From Scenedesmus sp. ARA3 (Eukaryota > Chlorophyta > Chlorophyceae > Sphaeropleales > Scenedesmaceae): a stretch of 64,000 nt of DNA. This document shows, one piece after another, positions 50,901 through 59,850 of this stretch. Positions within the stretch are counted from its first letter, which is position 1; the number at the start of each line of letters is the position of its first letter. The stretch lies in the NCBI GenBank assembly GCA_004335835.1, contig RWJK01001665.1, forward strand, positions 62,149-126,148, in the 5' to 3' direction. The notes under the pieces are model-generated. The model saw only the letters and a program-made list of their open reading frames with translations. It had not been told where the DNA came from and made no database searches. Position numbers and translations under genes: made by a program.

Positions 50901-52115
50901 ATATGTTGCTGGGCTCTTCCAAGTGTGGCGGCCATCAGCTGAGCATTGACCAGGCTGGCTGGGCTGTGCTGTGCTGGTGCTGCAGCATTTGAACACGTTT
51001 CTTAATAGCCACACACACCGCTGTCTTTGGAACGGAGAGCGGGTGTGTACATCCGTTTAGCAAGCGCGCCTCCTGCTTTCTTCAGCACCTGTGGCTGCTC
51101 TCTCAGCTCGTCTTGTGTTCTTCGGGCTTGTTTGCACGCCAACTCCGCTCCCTCGCCTGGAAACTGCATTGCACTGCAGGCCAAGCATGACGCTGCCGCC
51201 AATAGCTTTGCTGCTGACATGGTGTTGGCGGTGCTGAACGCTGTGCACGTGAGTGCTTTCAACCTCTTGTGGTTGTACATGCTCACGCGCAAAGTCGCAA
51301 CTCATCGCTCGCGTGCCTGCACTCGCACCTTTTTGTTGCAGGCCAAGTACGATGCTGCCGCCAACAGCTTTGCTGCTGACACGGTGCCGGCGGTGCTGGA
51401 CGCTGTCAAGGCTGCCGGCGATGCCGACCTGAATGAGAAGCAGCTGAAGCAGCTGGCCATGCCCTTTGCACGCTACAAGATGGACGAGGCGCTCAAGGGC
51501 GGCAAACAGGTGCGCAGTCGCCATTTGTTTTGTTACATGTTGCTTGCTATGTGTTATGTGTTACAAATAGTCACTATGACAATAATCTGCAAAGGGTGGG
51601 GGCTGTGTGGTACAAGATGGACGAGGGGCTCAAGGGCGGCAAGCAGGTGCGCAGCGCGCGCAGCTGAAAGTGATGTAGTGGAGCGACGTCCATCCGCGCA
51701 TGCTCAGCTCTCATATGTGTGCTGCTGTGACTGCTCCTTGAGCGCAACATGCAGGCACCTGCGACCGCATTGATGCGCCGTATGCCTCAGGGTGCTGACC
51801 AAGTACTAATGTCGGAGGTCAGCACAAACAAATCGTATCGGGGGTCTTATGAAGCACATGCATCATGTGTCTGTGCTGCTGATGTCTATCCGCCTGCCGC
51901 AGGTGCTTGACGTGAAGCTGCCATTTGACGAGGCGCAGCTGCTGCGCGACAACCTGCCCTACCTGCTGCGCAGCCTCAACCTAGAAGGCCTGCAGATCAG
52001 CAGCGCAGCAGCAGCAGACGCGCCGGCAGCAGCAGCAGCAGCAGGGCCGGGCACGCCGCACATCCACTTCACCGCAGGAGCGCCAGCAGCAGCAGCAGTG
52101 GGTGCGGCGAGCTAG
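35957..52115 (+). CDS. LARS1: Leucyl-tRNA synthetase, cytosolic (archaeal/eukaryotic type)
   Basis: About 24 exons spanning 16 kb, 1100 residues: 35957-35992, 36076-36184, 36476-36570, 36944-37030, 37474-37581, 38037-38176, 38626-38785, 39182-39323, (gap)40294-40467, 41140-41340, 41655-41771, 42707-42787, 44082-44210, 45172-45328, 46317-46453, 47278-47363, 47584-47678, 47977-48140, 48506-48665, 49191-49350, 49989-50197, 50501-50658, 51342-51509 and 51903-52115. The class I signature is HLGH (about 71-74), with KMSKS at about 732-736. The CP1 editing domain is intact ([27 protein letters not shown]). The enzyme charges tRNA-Leu and hydrolyses mischarged products. The fourth intron needs a GC donor (ATCAAG|gcaggt) to preserve frame. 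The first 17 bases of exon 9 fall in the assembly gap and are inferred from intronic copies. The protein ends about 100 residues earlier than human LARS1. Many introns contain degenerate duplicates of exon edges (listed separately). Confidence 0.97.
37793..37960 (+). repeat. Two upstream partial copies of the 5' edge of LARS exon 6
   Basis: Copies start at 37793 (short, diverged) and 37904 (57 bases, near-identical through the KFSGKKSKA codons), each directly after a cag acceptor. The full exon starts at 38037. Confidence 0.8.
38355..38571 (+). repeat. Two upstream partial copies of the 5' part of LARS exon 7
   Basis: The copy at 38496-38571 keeps the acceptor and encodes [16 protein letters not shown] in frame before diverging. 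The copy at about 38355-38470 shares the tail (cttgcgcagcgc...ccacaccacag) but has a degraded front. The real exon begins at 38626. Confidence 0.85.
38841..39031 (+). repeat. Downstream copies of the 3' part of LARS exon 7
   Basis: 38841-38920 repeats the last 80 bases of the exon plus the gtgggc donor, but contains an in-frame TAG. A second, shorter and more decayed copy lies at about 38994-39031. Confidence 0.8.
39442..39997 (+). repeat. Tandem array of acceptor plus 5' edge of LARS exon 9, running into an assembly gap
   Basis: Units start at 39442, 39567, 39706, 39835 and 39964, giving spacings of 125, 139, 129 and 129 bases. Each unit has a ttgcag-type acceptor followed by codons for [19 protein letters not shown]. 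The third and fourth units run on to ATGTAC, then diverge from the real exon into aatcattgaatgc. The fifth is cut by the run of Ns. The intact exon resumes at 40294. Confidence 0.92.
39998..40293. other. Assembly gap (296 N) inside LARS
   Basis: The run of N interrupts the tandem array and hides the 5' edge of exon 9. Its position suggests the array was collapsed or could not be assembled. Open frames crossing the gap are meaningless. Confidence 0.99.
41852..42515 (+). repeat. Downstream array of LARS exon 11 3' edge copies
   Basis: Degenerate copies of the exon end (ATGCCCTTCGAGGTGCTGCC through GACTGCGCGGCACAG|gtgcg) occur at about 41852-41916, 42009-42042, 42125-42190, 42274-42312 and 42385-42420, with a remnant at 42502-42512. 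The spacers share a ggtttgggtcaaacacagcacggcag sequence, so the unit includes intron as well as exon sequence. Confidence 0.88.
42991..43130 (+). repeat. GC-rich dispersed element, copy 1 (LARS intron 12)
   Basis: About 140 bases beginning tgcagcgcattaagccggcg. Two potential hairpins are visible: CGCGCC...GGCGCG near 43010-43036 and GGCGCG...CGCGCC near 43073-43105. It recurs at 46763-46902 with only a few differences, and in shortened form at 43704-43757. Confidence 0.8.
43704..43757 (+). repeat. GC-rich dispersed element, partial copy 3
   Basis: Carries the attaagccggcgcgccagcc...ggtcggcgcgtgac portion only, in the same intron as copy 1 and in the same orientation. Confidence 0.7.
44300..44347 (+). 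repeat. Downstream copy of the 3' edge of LARS exon 13
   Basis: Repeats GGCAGACGGCCACGCACTGC through GAGAAGATG and the gtgag donor, lacking two codons. Confidence 0.75.
44556..45112 (+). repeat. Five upstream copies of acceptor plus 5' edge of LARS exon 14
   Basis: Copies at about 44556-44618, 44684-44741, 44812-44870, 44898-44936 and 45055-45112. Four of them start with cag|GTCATG and encode [18 protein letters not shown] with substitutions; the one at 44898 lacks the acceptor. Spacing is about 120-130 bases. The real exon starts at 45172. Confidence 0.9.
45401..45464 (+). repeat. Downstream copy of the 3' edge of LARS exon 14
   Basis: Repeats the final 64 bases of the exon (GGCGCTGGAGGCCATGGAG to CTGCCTCG) and the following gtg donor with one or two changes. 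Confidence 0.85.
46081..46316 (+). repeat. Two upstream 118-base units of acceptor plus LARS exon 15 5' edge
   Basis: Units at 46081 and 46199 precede the true exon at 46317 with exact 118-base periodicity. Each starts with a cag-like acceptor or its relic, then GCTGGCTGCAGCAGTGGGCG-like sequence, followed by cgatgcctgtcctcatac intron sequence. Confidence 0.88.
46527..46568 (+). repeat. Downstream copy of the 3' edge of LARS exon 15
   Basis: Repeats TCCACCATCTACATGGCATG through CTGCAG and is followed by gtaagtgg, a better donor than the one used by the real exon. Confidence 0.8.
46763..46902 (+). repeat. GC-rich dispersed element, copy 2 (LARS intron 15)
   Basis: Nearly identical to the element at 42991-43130, including both GC hairpins, in the same orientation but 3.8 kb away in a different intron. 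Confidence 0.8.
47140..47170 (+). repeat. Upstream copy of the 5' edge of LARS exon 16
   Basis: After an acag acceptor it repeats AATGGCGACATGTA.GGCCAG with a stop-creating change, 138 bases before the real exon at 47278. Confidence 0.75.
47765..47815 (+). repeat. Downstream copy of the 3' edge of LARS exon 17
   Basis: Repeats the exon end encoding [11 protein letters not shown] and the donor gtgcgcagagggga almost exactly, 120 bases downstream. Confidence 0.85.
47923..47964 (+). repeat. (CTG)14 run directly upstream of the LARS exon 18 acceptor
   Basis: About 42 bases of CTG followed by ttacccctgcag and exon 18. It serves as the pyrimidine-containing tract before the splice acceptor. Confidence 0.9.
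48361..48413 (+). repeat. Upstream copy of the 5' part of LARS exon 19
   Basis: Repeats TATAGCGCAGATGCGATGCG and the following GACGCTGGTGACGGCATG codons with a short deletion, about 145 bases before the real exon. Confidence 0.75.
48888..48941 (+). repeat. Downstream copy of the 3' edge of LARS exon 19
   Basis: Repeats the GCCTGGATGGAGGAGATGCT-like end and the GAGGC.G|gtgcgtgg donor, about 270 bases after the exon. Confidence 0.75.
49645..49988 (+). repeat. Three upstream units of acceptor plus LARS exon 21 5' edge
   Basis: Units begin at 49645, 49763 and 49876, and the true exon begins at 49989 (spacing 118, 113 and 113). Each encodes [12 protein letters not shown] with few changes after an ag acceptor, then ctgtcctgcctgcactgcttcacacgcct. 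Confidence 0.92.
51180..51248 (+). repeat. Upstream copy of the 5' part of LARS exon 23
   Basis: After gcactgcag it repeats GCCAAG.A.GACGCTGCCGC through the GCGGTGCTG codons and then meets its own gtgagtg donor, so it looks like a complete short exon of 69 bases. A 3'-edge copy of the same exon lies at 51611-51646. Confidence 0.8.
51611..51646 (+). repeat. Downstream copy of the 3' edge of LARS exon 23
   Basis: Repeats TACAAGATGGACGAGG.GCTC through GGCAAGCAG and the gtgcgc donor. Confidence 0.8.
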
Positions 52116-53788
52116 GCGGGTGTGGGGGTGGTGGGGGCGGCTGGTGCGAGGTGTGAGGGTTTTGAGCGCGGGGGTCAAGTGGTTGCAGCGACGATTACCA
52201 AGAACAGAAGAAATGTATGTGTTTGTGTGCAACGTTTGTGTGCAACTGTATGTGCAACGTGATCCAGCACTCCTGGGGCGATGCAGTGCATTTGCGCGCG
52301 CAGTCGTAATCAGCGGTGTTTGTGTCTTGCATTGGATGCTGCATGAGCTGCAGCATCTGCAACAGCAGAGCTATATAGTTCACTGCTTGTTCTGCGGTGC
52401 ACTCAAGGCGCAGCTGCACTGCATTTTTGATAGGCGGGCATCTCTGTGCCGGCAAGCACACGCTGTTGTATGCAAGTCGGAGTTGCGTGTCATGTTCGAG
52501 AATGAGCATGTGTGCACTACATACACCCAGGTGCACCTAGGTGCCTCACCCTGTGTGCATGTATGTGATCTGCGTTGATCAGAAGGTGGCTGCCTGTTGA
52601 CAGCCAGAGGCCACTGAAATTGAATGTGGCCAGCTGTCAACCTGTCAGTGACGAATGTTTCAGCATATTGCGGGAACGTAGTTGCAGAAGTGTTGCGCGG
52701 CATTCTGTAAACATGAGTGTGCGAATAGTCTCTGTCTTTGTGTTGACCTGCAATTCTTGATGTTGCTCATCGGTGCAGCAGATTGCCCACACCATAATAC
52801 GAGACCTGAGACCTCATCACCTCCCCTCCAACTGTTACAGAGCAAAGGCAGCTTGCTAAACGCGTCACATCAGCTAATGTGCTATAGCAGGCGCTGCCGT
52901 GCCTGACAAGCCACGCGACGGCGGTGAACATGCCCATCACATCCAGCTGTCCTTGACCACAGCTGCAGCTTCGCCAGCACTCCTTGAAGTAGAAGGTCCA
53001 GGCTGCAACTGTGCCCACATCTCATGAGGTACTGCACAGCCGCCTCTTATTCTGTGCAGGCAACGTAGTGTGATGCCCCCGCACTGAACACTGTTGTGCT
53101 GCGGCTGTGTATGACAACTGCAACTCGACAACGGCAACTCTTAACAGTGACAAGCAACTCGACAATCAAGCCATGCAGCAATCAATGCGCGACATTCTGG
53201 CACACCGTTGCGGCGTGAAGACCTGTGGGCAGCACAGGTATGAGAGCCAACAAGCACATCAGCAGCAGCACCTGGTGCTGCAACGTGCGGGCAAGCCAGG
53301 CAAACGCCCAATTGAAAACTACCAACAATGAATGCGCATGCATTCTGCAATGTCAGTTTGAGGCCACCCGTTTGGGTCACCCAGCACTAGTAATGCACCA
53401 TGCCATCATCGAGTGATGACGAAGAGACTGCATCATCACATTGACACGCCCTGGACGCATCAACAACACGGCCTAGTCAAAAGTACTTTGTGCCCCACTG
53501 TCATGCTCAACTTACAGCAACAAATTACAGCAGCAAGATGCAGCAAGCCCATATCTGTTTGAAGAGCCAGGCCAGGCCGGTGCCAAGCAAACGGCCAACT
53601 GCCGCCTCAGCTGCAGGAGGCTCCACTCACAACTCAAAAGTGCTCATTGATTGTGCAACTATAGCGGCAACGGCAAACACTGCAACCAAAGAATACCCCA
53701 GCCACGGGTTCGGCCGCAGCTCAAAGCGCAACCACAGATCGTCCCAAGCTGCCGTTGCGCCAGCTGCAGGTATGAGAAAGGCAAAATA
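52116..53788. other. Convergent 3' intergenic region between LARS and the CHRD gene
   Basis: About 1.7 kb holding the 3' ends of two facing genes. No gene is recognised. A LARS poly(A)-type signal lies at 52706. Confidence 0.5.
52706..52710 (+). terminator. Putative polyadenylation signal of LARS
   Basis: TGTAA about 590 bases after the LARS stop codon. Confidence 0.45.
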
Positions 53789-53793
53789 TTACA
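53789..53793 (-). terminator. Putative polyadenylation signal of the CHRD gene
   Basis: TGTAA on the minus strand, 187 bases beyond the stop codon. Other copies lie at 53525 and 53512. Confidence 0.45.
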
Positions 53794-53979
53794 GGCGTTT
53801 CGACTGAGCAGATGCTGCAGCTGGTACCCGGCAGCTGGCCACTGCTGTTCCCAGTGCAGCTGCTCATGCCACCCATGCGCCAAAGCCACCCGTCCAACTC
53901 AAAACCATCATCATCATGCACTAATCAACATCAATGCAGACCTCGTACTCAAGCCGTGCACACACCTGCCATTAACCAA

Positions 53980-55521
53980 TCAGCCGGTCTGCGCAGTTGC
54001 GCCTGCACCAGCCTCTGCATCACCCTCAGTGTCTGTCTCAGTGCTGGTGCCACTGCCGCTAGGGCCTGCACTGGCACCAGCAGTAGACGTGGCATTGGAT
54101 GCACCACCACCAGCACCACCAGTTGCACCACCAGTTGTGCCGCTGCCACCAGTCGTGCCAGCGCCGGTACTGCCAGACGTAGCGGCACCGCCTGTAGTGC
54201 CAGCAGTGGTGGTGATGTTGCCTGAGGTGCCTGTGCCGGCGAGACTTGCACCGCCAGCATTGGCCCCAGCACCAGACGTAGCACCAGCACCAGTGCTGCC
54301 GCTGTTGCCAGCAGCGCTGCCAATGCCGGCTGCACCAGAGGTGATTCCGGTGTTGCCACCAGTCGAGCCGCTGCTGCCAGCTGCACCACCAGATGTGGTT
54401 GCTCCACCAGTTGTGCCGCTGGTACCAGCTCCAGTTCCAGATGATGTGAGTGCACCATACGTGCCGCTGCTGCCAGCTGTACCAGCAGTTGTGCCACTGC
54501 CGCCGCTCGTGCCAGTTGAGCCAGTGGTGCCGCCTGTAGCACCGCTAGTGCCGGTTGTGTTGGCTGCACCACCGCTGAATGTTGCACCTCCACTCGTGGC
54601 TCCGCTGCTGCTAGCACCGCCTGCAGCAGGGCTTGGTGAAGGTGAGGTGGTGCTGGCAGTTGTGCCGCTGCCAGTTGTACCGCTGCTGGTACTGCCGCTG
54701 GCAGTGGTGCCGCCGGTGCTGCCGCTGCTGGAGCCTCCTGCAGCAGGGCTGGGAGAGGGTGAGGTGGTGCTGGCGGTTAATGCGCCGGTGCTGCTGCTGC
54801 TAGCACCTCCTGCAGCAGGGCTTGGTGAGGGTGAGGTGGTGCTGGCACTGCTGGTGCTGCTGCTGGCACCTCCTGCGGCAGGGCTGGGTGAGGGTGATGA
54901 AGCCGCAATCGAGCCGCTGGCAGCTGCACCGCTGCTAGCAGTGCTGCTGGCACCTGCTGCAGCAGGGCTTGGTGACGGTGAGGTTGTGCTGCCAGCTGAA
55001 CCGCTGGCAGTTGCACCGCTGCTGCTGGTGCTGCTAGCACCTCCTGCAGCAGGGCTTGGTGAGGGTGAGACAGTTACAGTCACACTGCCAGTTGCACCGC
55101 TGGCAGCTGCACCGCTGTTAGCAGTGCTGCTGGCACTTCCTGCAGCAGGGCTGGGTGATGGTGAGGTCGTGCCGGCAGCTGTGCCACTGCTGGTGCTGCT
55201 GCTGCTGCTAGCACCTCCTGCTGCAGGGCTGGGTGAGGGTGACTCACCCTCACCCTCATCTTCGGCTGAGCTCACACTGCTTGCAGGAGAGGGTGAACTT
55301 CCTGAGGAACTTGATGGTGAAGGTGAGCGTGACTGTGAAGTTCCTGCGGTTGAAGACGAGGGTGCAGGGGAGCTGGTGCCGCTGCTGGCTGTGCTGCTGC
55401 CACCAGCTGGCACCAGGTTGCCCCTGATGAGGCCTGGAGGGAACTTGAGGCTGTGCACGTTGATGTAGATCTTGCCAGCCTTGAGCGCCTGTGGTGTGTG
55501 CAGGTTGATGAGGGAGATGAT

Positions 55522-55613
<92 letters not shown>

Positions 55614-56588
55614 TTCAGCAGTGGACGGCAGTGTGCAGCGGCACCAGCTCAGCAGGCTGTGCATGTTGATGTATCTTGCTGGCCTTGAGCACCCGTGTGT
55701 ACATGTGGTTGGTGCAGGTTGGTGGAGCTGCAGCGGAGGCAGCAGCCAAAACAACCAGCTGTGCAACGAGAAGCAGCACTGCCCTGTGCTGCTTCAAAGG
55801 GCGCATCTCTGCTGTACACCAACACCACCAGCAGCAGCAGCAGCACTGCTGAGCAGCAGCCCACCTGCACGAAGTCACCCCAGTTGTTCACAGTGGGAAC
55901 TTCGCTGTCACCCACAGGCTGCCTGCCTGGCAGGGGGGTGACGTCAGCGCCACTGAAGCTGCCTTCCTTGGAGTAGGAGCAGCCCCAGATGTGCACAGGA
56001 GGGCACAGCTGCGGCAGCAGCTCAGGGGGCGCAAAGGGGTTGCTGGGCTTGCCTGGTGGGATGTAGCAAATGGCAGGACAATACGGTGGCAGCGTACAGC
56101 AGGTGTGGCAGGCAGCAATGGCAGCACAAGGAAGTAGGCACAAGGATGAATGGCAATGGCAGCAGCAGGATGATGAGCAGCAGGTGTGGCAGCCAGGCTG
56201 TAGCTGATGAGACAGGTGCGAATTCGATAAATATGGTGTGGGAGTGGTGAGTGATGCAAGAGGGCTGCGGTGATGCATTGAACCGCTGCACCAGCTGGCT
56301 TCTCCAAACACTGCCAGCATGCATTGACAGCGATTTCACAGCAGCTGGCTGCACTTGCAAGGAGAACATGATGTGTGCTGCTTTGTGTTCGAGCTGATCA
56401 TGCAGAAGAACTAGGCAGCTATCTGGGCTTTGTTCGCAGGGCTGCTGTGGACCAAAAACTTTGTGACAGCTGCATGTGCCAGACAGCACATGCACGATGC
56501 TGATCACGCTAGTCATGCCTTGCAACCCACCATAAGGCTCAAGGGGGATAAGAGGGGGCACGTAGTCGGCCTGGGCAGAACCCTGAAC

Positions 56589-56683
<95 letters not shown>

Positions 56684-57405
56684 CCTGTATGTGTTGGATT
56701 AGTTTTCAACCTGCCGAAGTGCAAGCATGACCTGCAGCTCTAAACCACACGTGCGAGTGGTTCCCCAGCCCATGTGGCTCGAGCAGCAGACAAAAGATGT
56801 AATCAACTCAACTGGTACCAACATCGTGGCATAGAAAACGACACAGCAACGCGGGCAACAGCAGCCGGAGACGACGTGCACCAGTTGCTTCCCAGCACAT
56901 GCAGCTGCAGCCACTGTGCACTGCACACTGTGGCACAGTGAGTCTCTCAGCTAACTGCCAACCATACAGCACCGCACACGCGCAATTTGCCATACCCAAC
57001 GGTGAGATAAGTTATGTGCAGTGGACCATACTGTCGTTCATACGAGTCTTGGCACCATCCTACATGTGCTGCAACAGTATGGTCCGCAGCAGCAAATGTA
57101 AGATGGTGCCGAGACTCGCACAAAACTACTCCTTCTCCTTGCAGGCTATGACAGTAAGCTGCCATGTAAAGGGGGACGTTCCTGCATTGCAATTCACCGC
57201 ATTGCACCAATGCAATGCAATGCAATGCAATGCAATGCAACACACTGCACTGCGCTGCAGCCAGCCACTCACCGAGTGCAGGTGGGAGGCGATGTAGTGC
57301 GGCACATCACACAGCTGCAGCTTCCAGCTGGCTTTCTGGCCCCCCTCATCTAGGGTCATCTCAAAGGTGCCCTTTGAAGGGCCAGGCAGCGGCGCAGGCA
57401 CGCCT

Positions 57406-57449
<44 letters not shown>

Positions 57450-58158
57450 GCGGTGCTCAATACATTGAGGCGAGTCTTGTTGTCTGGGCGCGGCAGGTGA
57501 CAGCCAACAGCAGTGCATCTGCAGTGGCAGAGCTGCTGATGTGGTGTGACAGCCTCAGTGCACCGGTAGGATCACTGCGCCTGCATGAATGCACATAAGA
57601 ACCCAGCATGCACTGCATTTGGTTCGCACATGTTGAATGCTGTTACCCTGCAAGCTCGCAGCGTATTCTGCGTTATGGAAGTGTCCAGCTTCTTGCAGCT
57701 ACAGCTGCTGCCATCGCAGTCATTACCCAAGCTTTGGCAGTACAGTGCTGCCATGCGCATTATGGTCACGCTCTGCATGTTGCACGAGGCCATGTGCACG
57801 TCACTGAGATTACGTGCACGCGCATTATGGTATTTGATGACATGCACTCATCTGTCATGCCACATGAGACACCACTGCAAGGTGAGGAGACTTCATGCAT
57901 GCGCATTACCGTCGCATGTGCCACCTGCACAGGCGTGATCTCACCTGTTGTGTTTGGCTTGATGTTCTTGTCACCACTCAGATCGGCGCGCCACTTGCTG
58001 CCACTGCTGAGGGGCGCGACCGGGCTCTCATTGTTGCTGCAGGGAGCTCCATCGCCATGCAGCCACAGGTGGGCAAACGTGGTCAGGGAGCGGGCAGCAG
58101 TAGCTCGAGTGGCACTGCATGCCAGCAGCGCCACCAGAAGGCACAGTAGCCTGTGCAT
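53980..58158 (-). CDS. Secreted CHRD-domain protein with Ser-Pro and Gly/Thr/Ser-rich tail
   Basis: Four exons on the minus strand: 58158-57945, 57403-57273, about 56047-55865, and 55488-53980, roughly 678 residues. The start gives a clear signal peptide (MHRLLCLLVALLACSA). Exons 1-4 together spell a CHRD fold: WRADLSGDKNIKP, GTFEMTLDEGG, HYIASHLHS, then NNWGDFVQALKAGKIYINVH followed by PPGLIRGNLVP, which matches the typical CHRD ending with NVHT..GEIRGQL. The tail (about 480 residues) has eight degenerate SPSPSPAAGGASS units and then Gly/Thr/Ser repeats, like Ser-Pro modules of algal hydroxyproline-rich wall glycoproteins. An extracellular-matrix location is therefore inferred. The exon 3 acceptor is ambiguous: aag|CCC keeps frame with the strong donor at 57273, while cag two codons upstream would need a weaker donor. 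Two introns hold (CAG)30 runs. Confidence 0.82.
54600..55265 (-). repeat. Coding tandem repeats, Ser-Pro units of the CHRD protein
   Basis: Eight diverged copies of a unit encoding SPSPSPAAGGASS, separated by Ser/Thr/Gly spacers of variable length. The unit spacing varies from about 60 to 130 bases. Confidence 0.85.
55523..55612 (+). repeat. (CAG)30 microsatellite in an intron of the CHRD gene
   Basis: Exactly 90 bases of uninterrupted CAG (CTG in the gene sense strand), beginning 35 bases upstream of the exon 4 acceptor. Confidence 0.97.
56592..56681 (+). repeat. Second (CAG)30 microsatellite in the CHRD gene
   Basis: Again 90 uninterrupted bases of CAG, inside the intron between exons 2 and 3. 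Confidence 0.97.
57209..57241 (+). repeat. (TGCAA)6 pentanucleotide repeat
   Basis: About six copies of TGCAA just downstream, in gene orientation, of the exon 2 donor of the CHRD gene. Confidence 0.85.
57407..57445 (+). repeat. (CAG)13 run forming the acceptor of CHRD exon 2
   Basis: In gene orientation this is (CTG)n ending in the cag acceptor itself, so the repeat abuts the exon. Confidence 0.9.
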
Positions 58159-59569
58159 TGCTGCGGCAGCTTGATCAAGTAGCTGTCATGTGTGTTGGAT
58201 CTGCAGGCGGTGGTTGCAGGGGGCAGGACAATTGTGCTGGGTGGCAGATAAGGTGATGCAGGTGCCAGATCTGTGGGGATCGCTGTGGAATGCAGCAAGA
58301 CTGCTGTAGCAGCACCTGCTAGCTACTAGCTAGTAGCAGTTGCAATGCACGCATTGCCACACAAGGTGGCACTGCTGCTGCATTGTGTGCTGAAGTTTGT
58401 TGTGGCACTATACAGCTGCCGACGTACACCTTTCGTGAGCCGCATAATGGGTACCGACGGAGTATATGTGAGCCTTGCTTGCTGTCGCCCGCTCACCTGT
58501 CCAGGGAAATCTAGTAGGTGAAGGGTTCAAACCTGGGTGAAAGCACTCCGAAAAATCAGCAGCGCCACCTCTATTGGCTTACTATTCATTGGTGTAATGA
58601 TGATGCATGAGTTCGCTGACGCCCTGAACCAGCTGCGGCCCGCCGAATATTTCGTGTGACGTTCCGAACCGTAGATGACGGTTACGCTGCAGGTGCCTGC
58701 TGCGCCAGGCCCGCGTGGATCGCAGTCCGCCAAAGAAGCGCACATTTAGAGATCAAAACATAGGATGACAACATAAGTAAGTTACAGATCAAACAGATCA
58801 GACAGGCGACTGGCATGCGTGTGGGCCTGCCAGCACACGGGCGCTAGGACTTACAGCACGCAGCACGCAGCACACGGTGCACCATGCCGTACGCAGCTGC
58901 AGACACCAGAGAAACCATACGCCCATTCCACAGCACATGTATCTTTACGGCCCTTGCATTATGGCAACGCCGTTCAACCAGATAGTTTATTGGGTACACG
59001 ATGCAACTCTGGACGAGCCGTGCTTGCAGCAAGCGCTTGCGCACAAGCTGATGAGGGTACTGTGCATGTACCACATAAAGATAGTATCAGCAGCCATGAT
59101 GCGTGCAGCAGCAGGGGCCGCAACACCGTCAGTGCGCAACGTTTGTCATGACCACCGCCGGAGCGTGTCATGCAGCCGCTGCTGTTGACAGTGCCAGCAG
59201 CCCTAGCCGCTGCAGGCAGCAGCATGCTGCAACAGCAGCACAACACATATATTAGCACAACAGTTGCGTACACCTGCAACATGGTGGCATACTCCAGCGA
59301 TAACCCAGCCAAAACACAAGAGCAGACGGCACTGGCGTGCTGATGCATTGCTTGCTTTGATCGACCACTAACCACGAAGCATCTGCTGACTGACACGTGC
59401 CGTCGCTGCTGCAAGGACTTCACAAGCAGCGGCCGCACTGGTGACAGCAGATTGCACCACAATGCAAGGAGGGACAAGATGTTGTGTGTTGATGCAGTGA
59501 TGACGGATGATGAGTGCATTATGGCCAGAGACAAGCCAGGCAGTGGTTGATGCGTAACATGATGAGGTA

Positions 59570-59600
<31 letters not shown>

Positions 59601-59601
59601 C
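59570..59601 (+). repeat. (ATG)n trinucleotide microsatellite
   Basis: About ten uninterrupted ATG/TGA units. Confidence 0.95.
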
Positions 59602-59670
59602 AAGCCAGGCAGTGTGCAACACCCTTGCCTGCCTGGCTGCACGGCGGCTGACTGGCCACCTAGCAACAGC

Positions 59671-59850
59671 CAGCAATGCTCAGACAGACCAATGACAGAC
59701 CACTGACTGGCCGCCCAGCAACGGCCAGCAATGCTCAGACAGACCAACGACAGACCACCGACTCACCACCCTGCATCGGCCAGCAATGCTCAGACAGACC
59801 AACGACAGACCACCGACTCACCACCCAGCAACGGCCAGCAATGCTCAGAC
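59671..59850 (+). repeat. 55-base tandem repeat, about 3.3 copies
   Basis: Units beginning cagcaatgctcagacagacc start at 59671, 59726, 59781 and 59836, with exact 55-base spacing and a few substitutions. The last copy breaks off after about 15 bases. Confidence 0.92.

Noticed and set aside
53651..55468. A 605-codon open frame on the plus strand, rich in Val/Pro/Leu/Ala
   Set aside because: It is the antisense shadow of the repetitive Ser/Pro/Gly/Thr tail of the CHRD gene, whose signal peptide, splice phases and domain match support the minus strand.
58525..58550. Another ggttcaaacc motif resembling a tRNA T arm
   Set aside because: The stem does not pair beyond three bases and no cloverleaf is possible.
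58974..59747. A 257-codon minus-strand frame
   Set aside because: It runs through the (ATG)n microsatellite and the 55-base tandem repeat, has no domain, and its composition is typical of chance frames here.
59671..59850. CRISPR-like repeat array
   Set aside because: The repeats are directly adjacent with no unique spacers, in a eukaryotic nuclear context.
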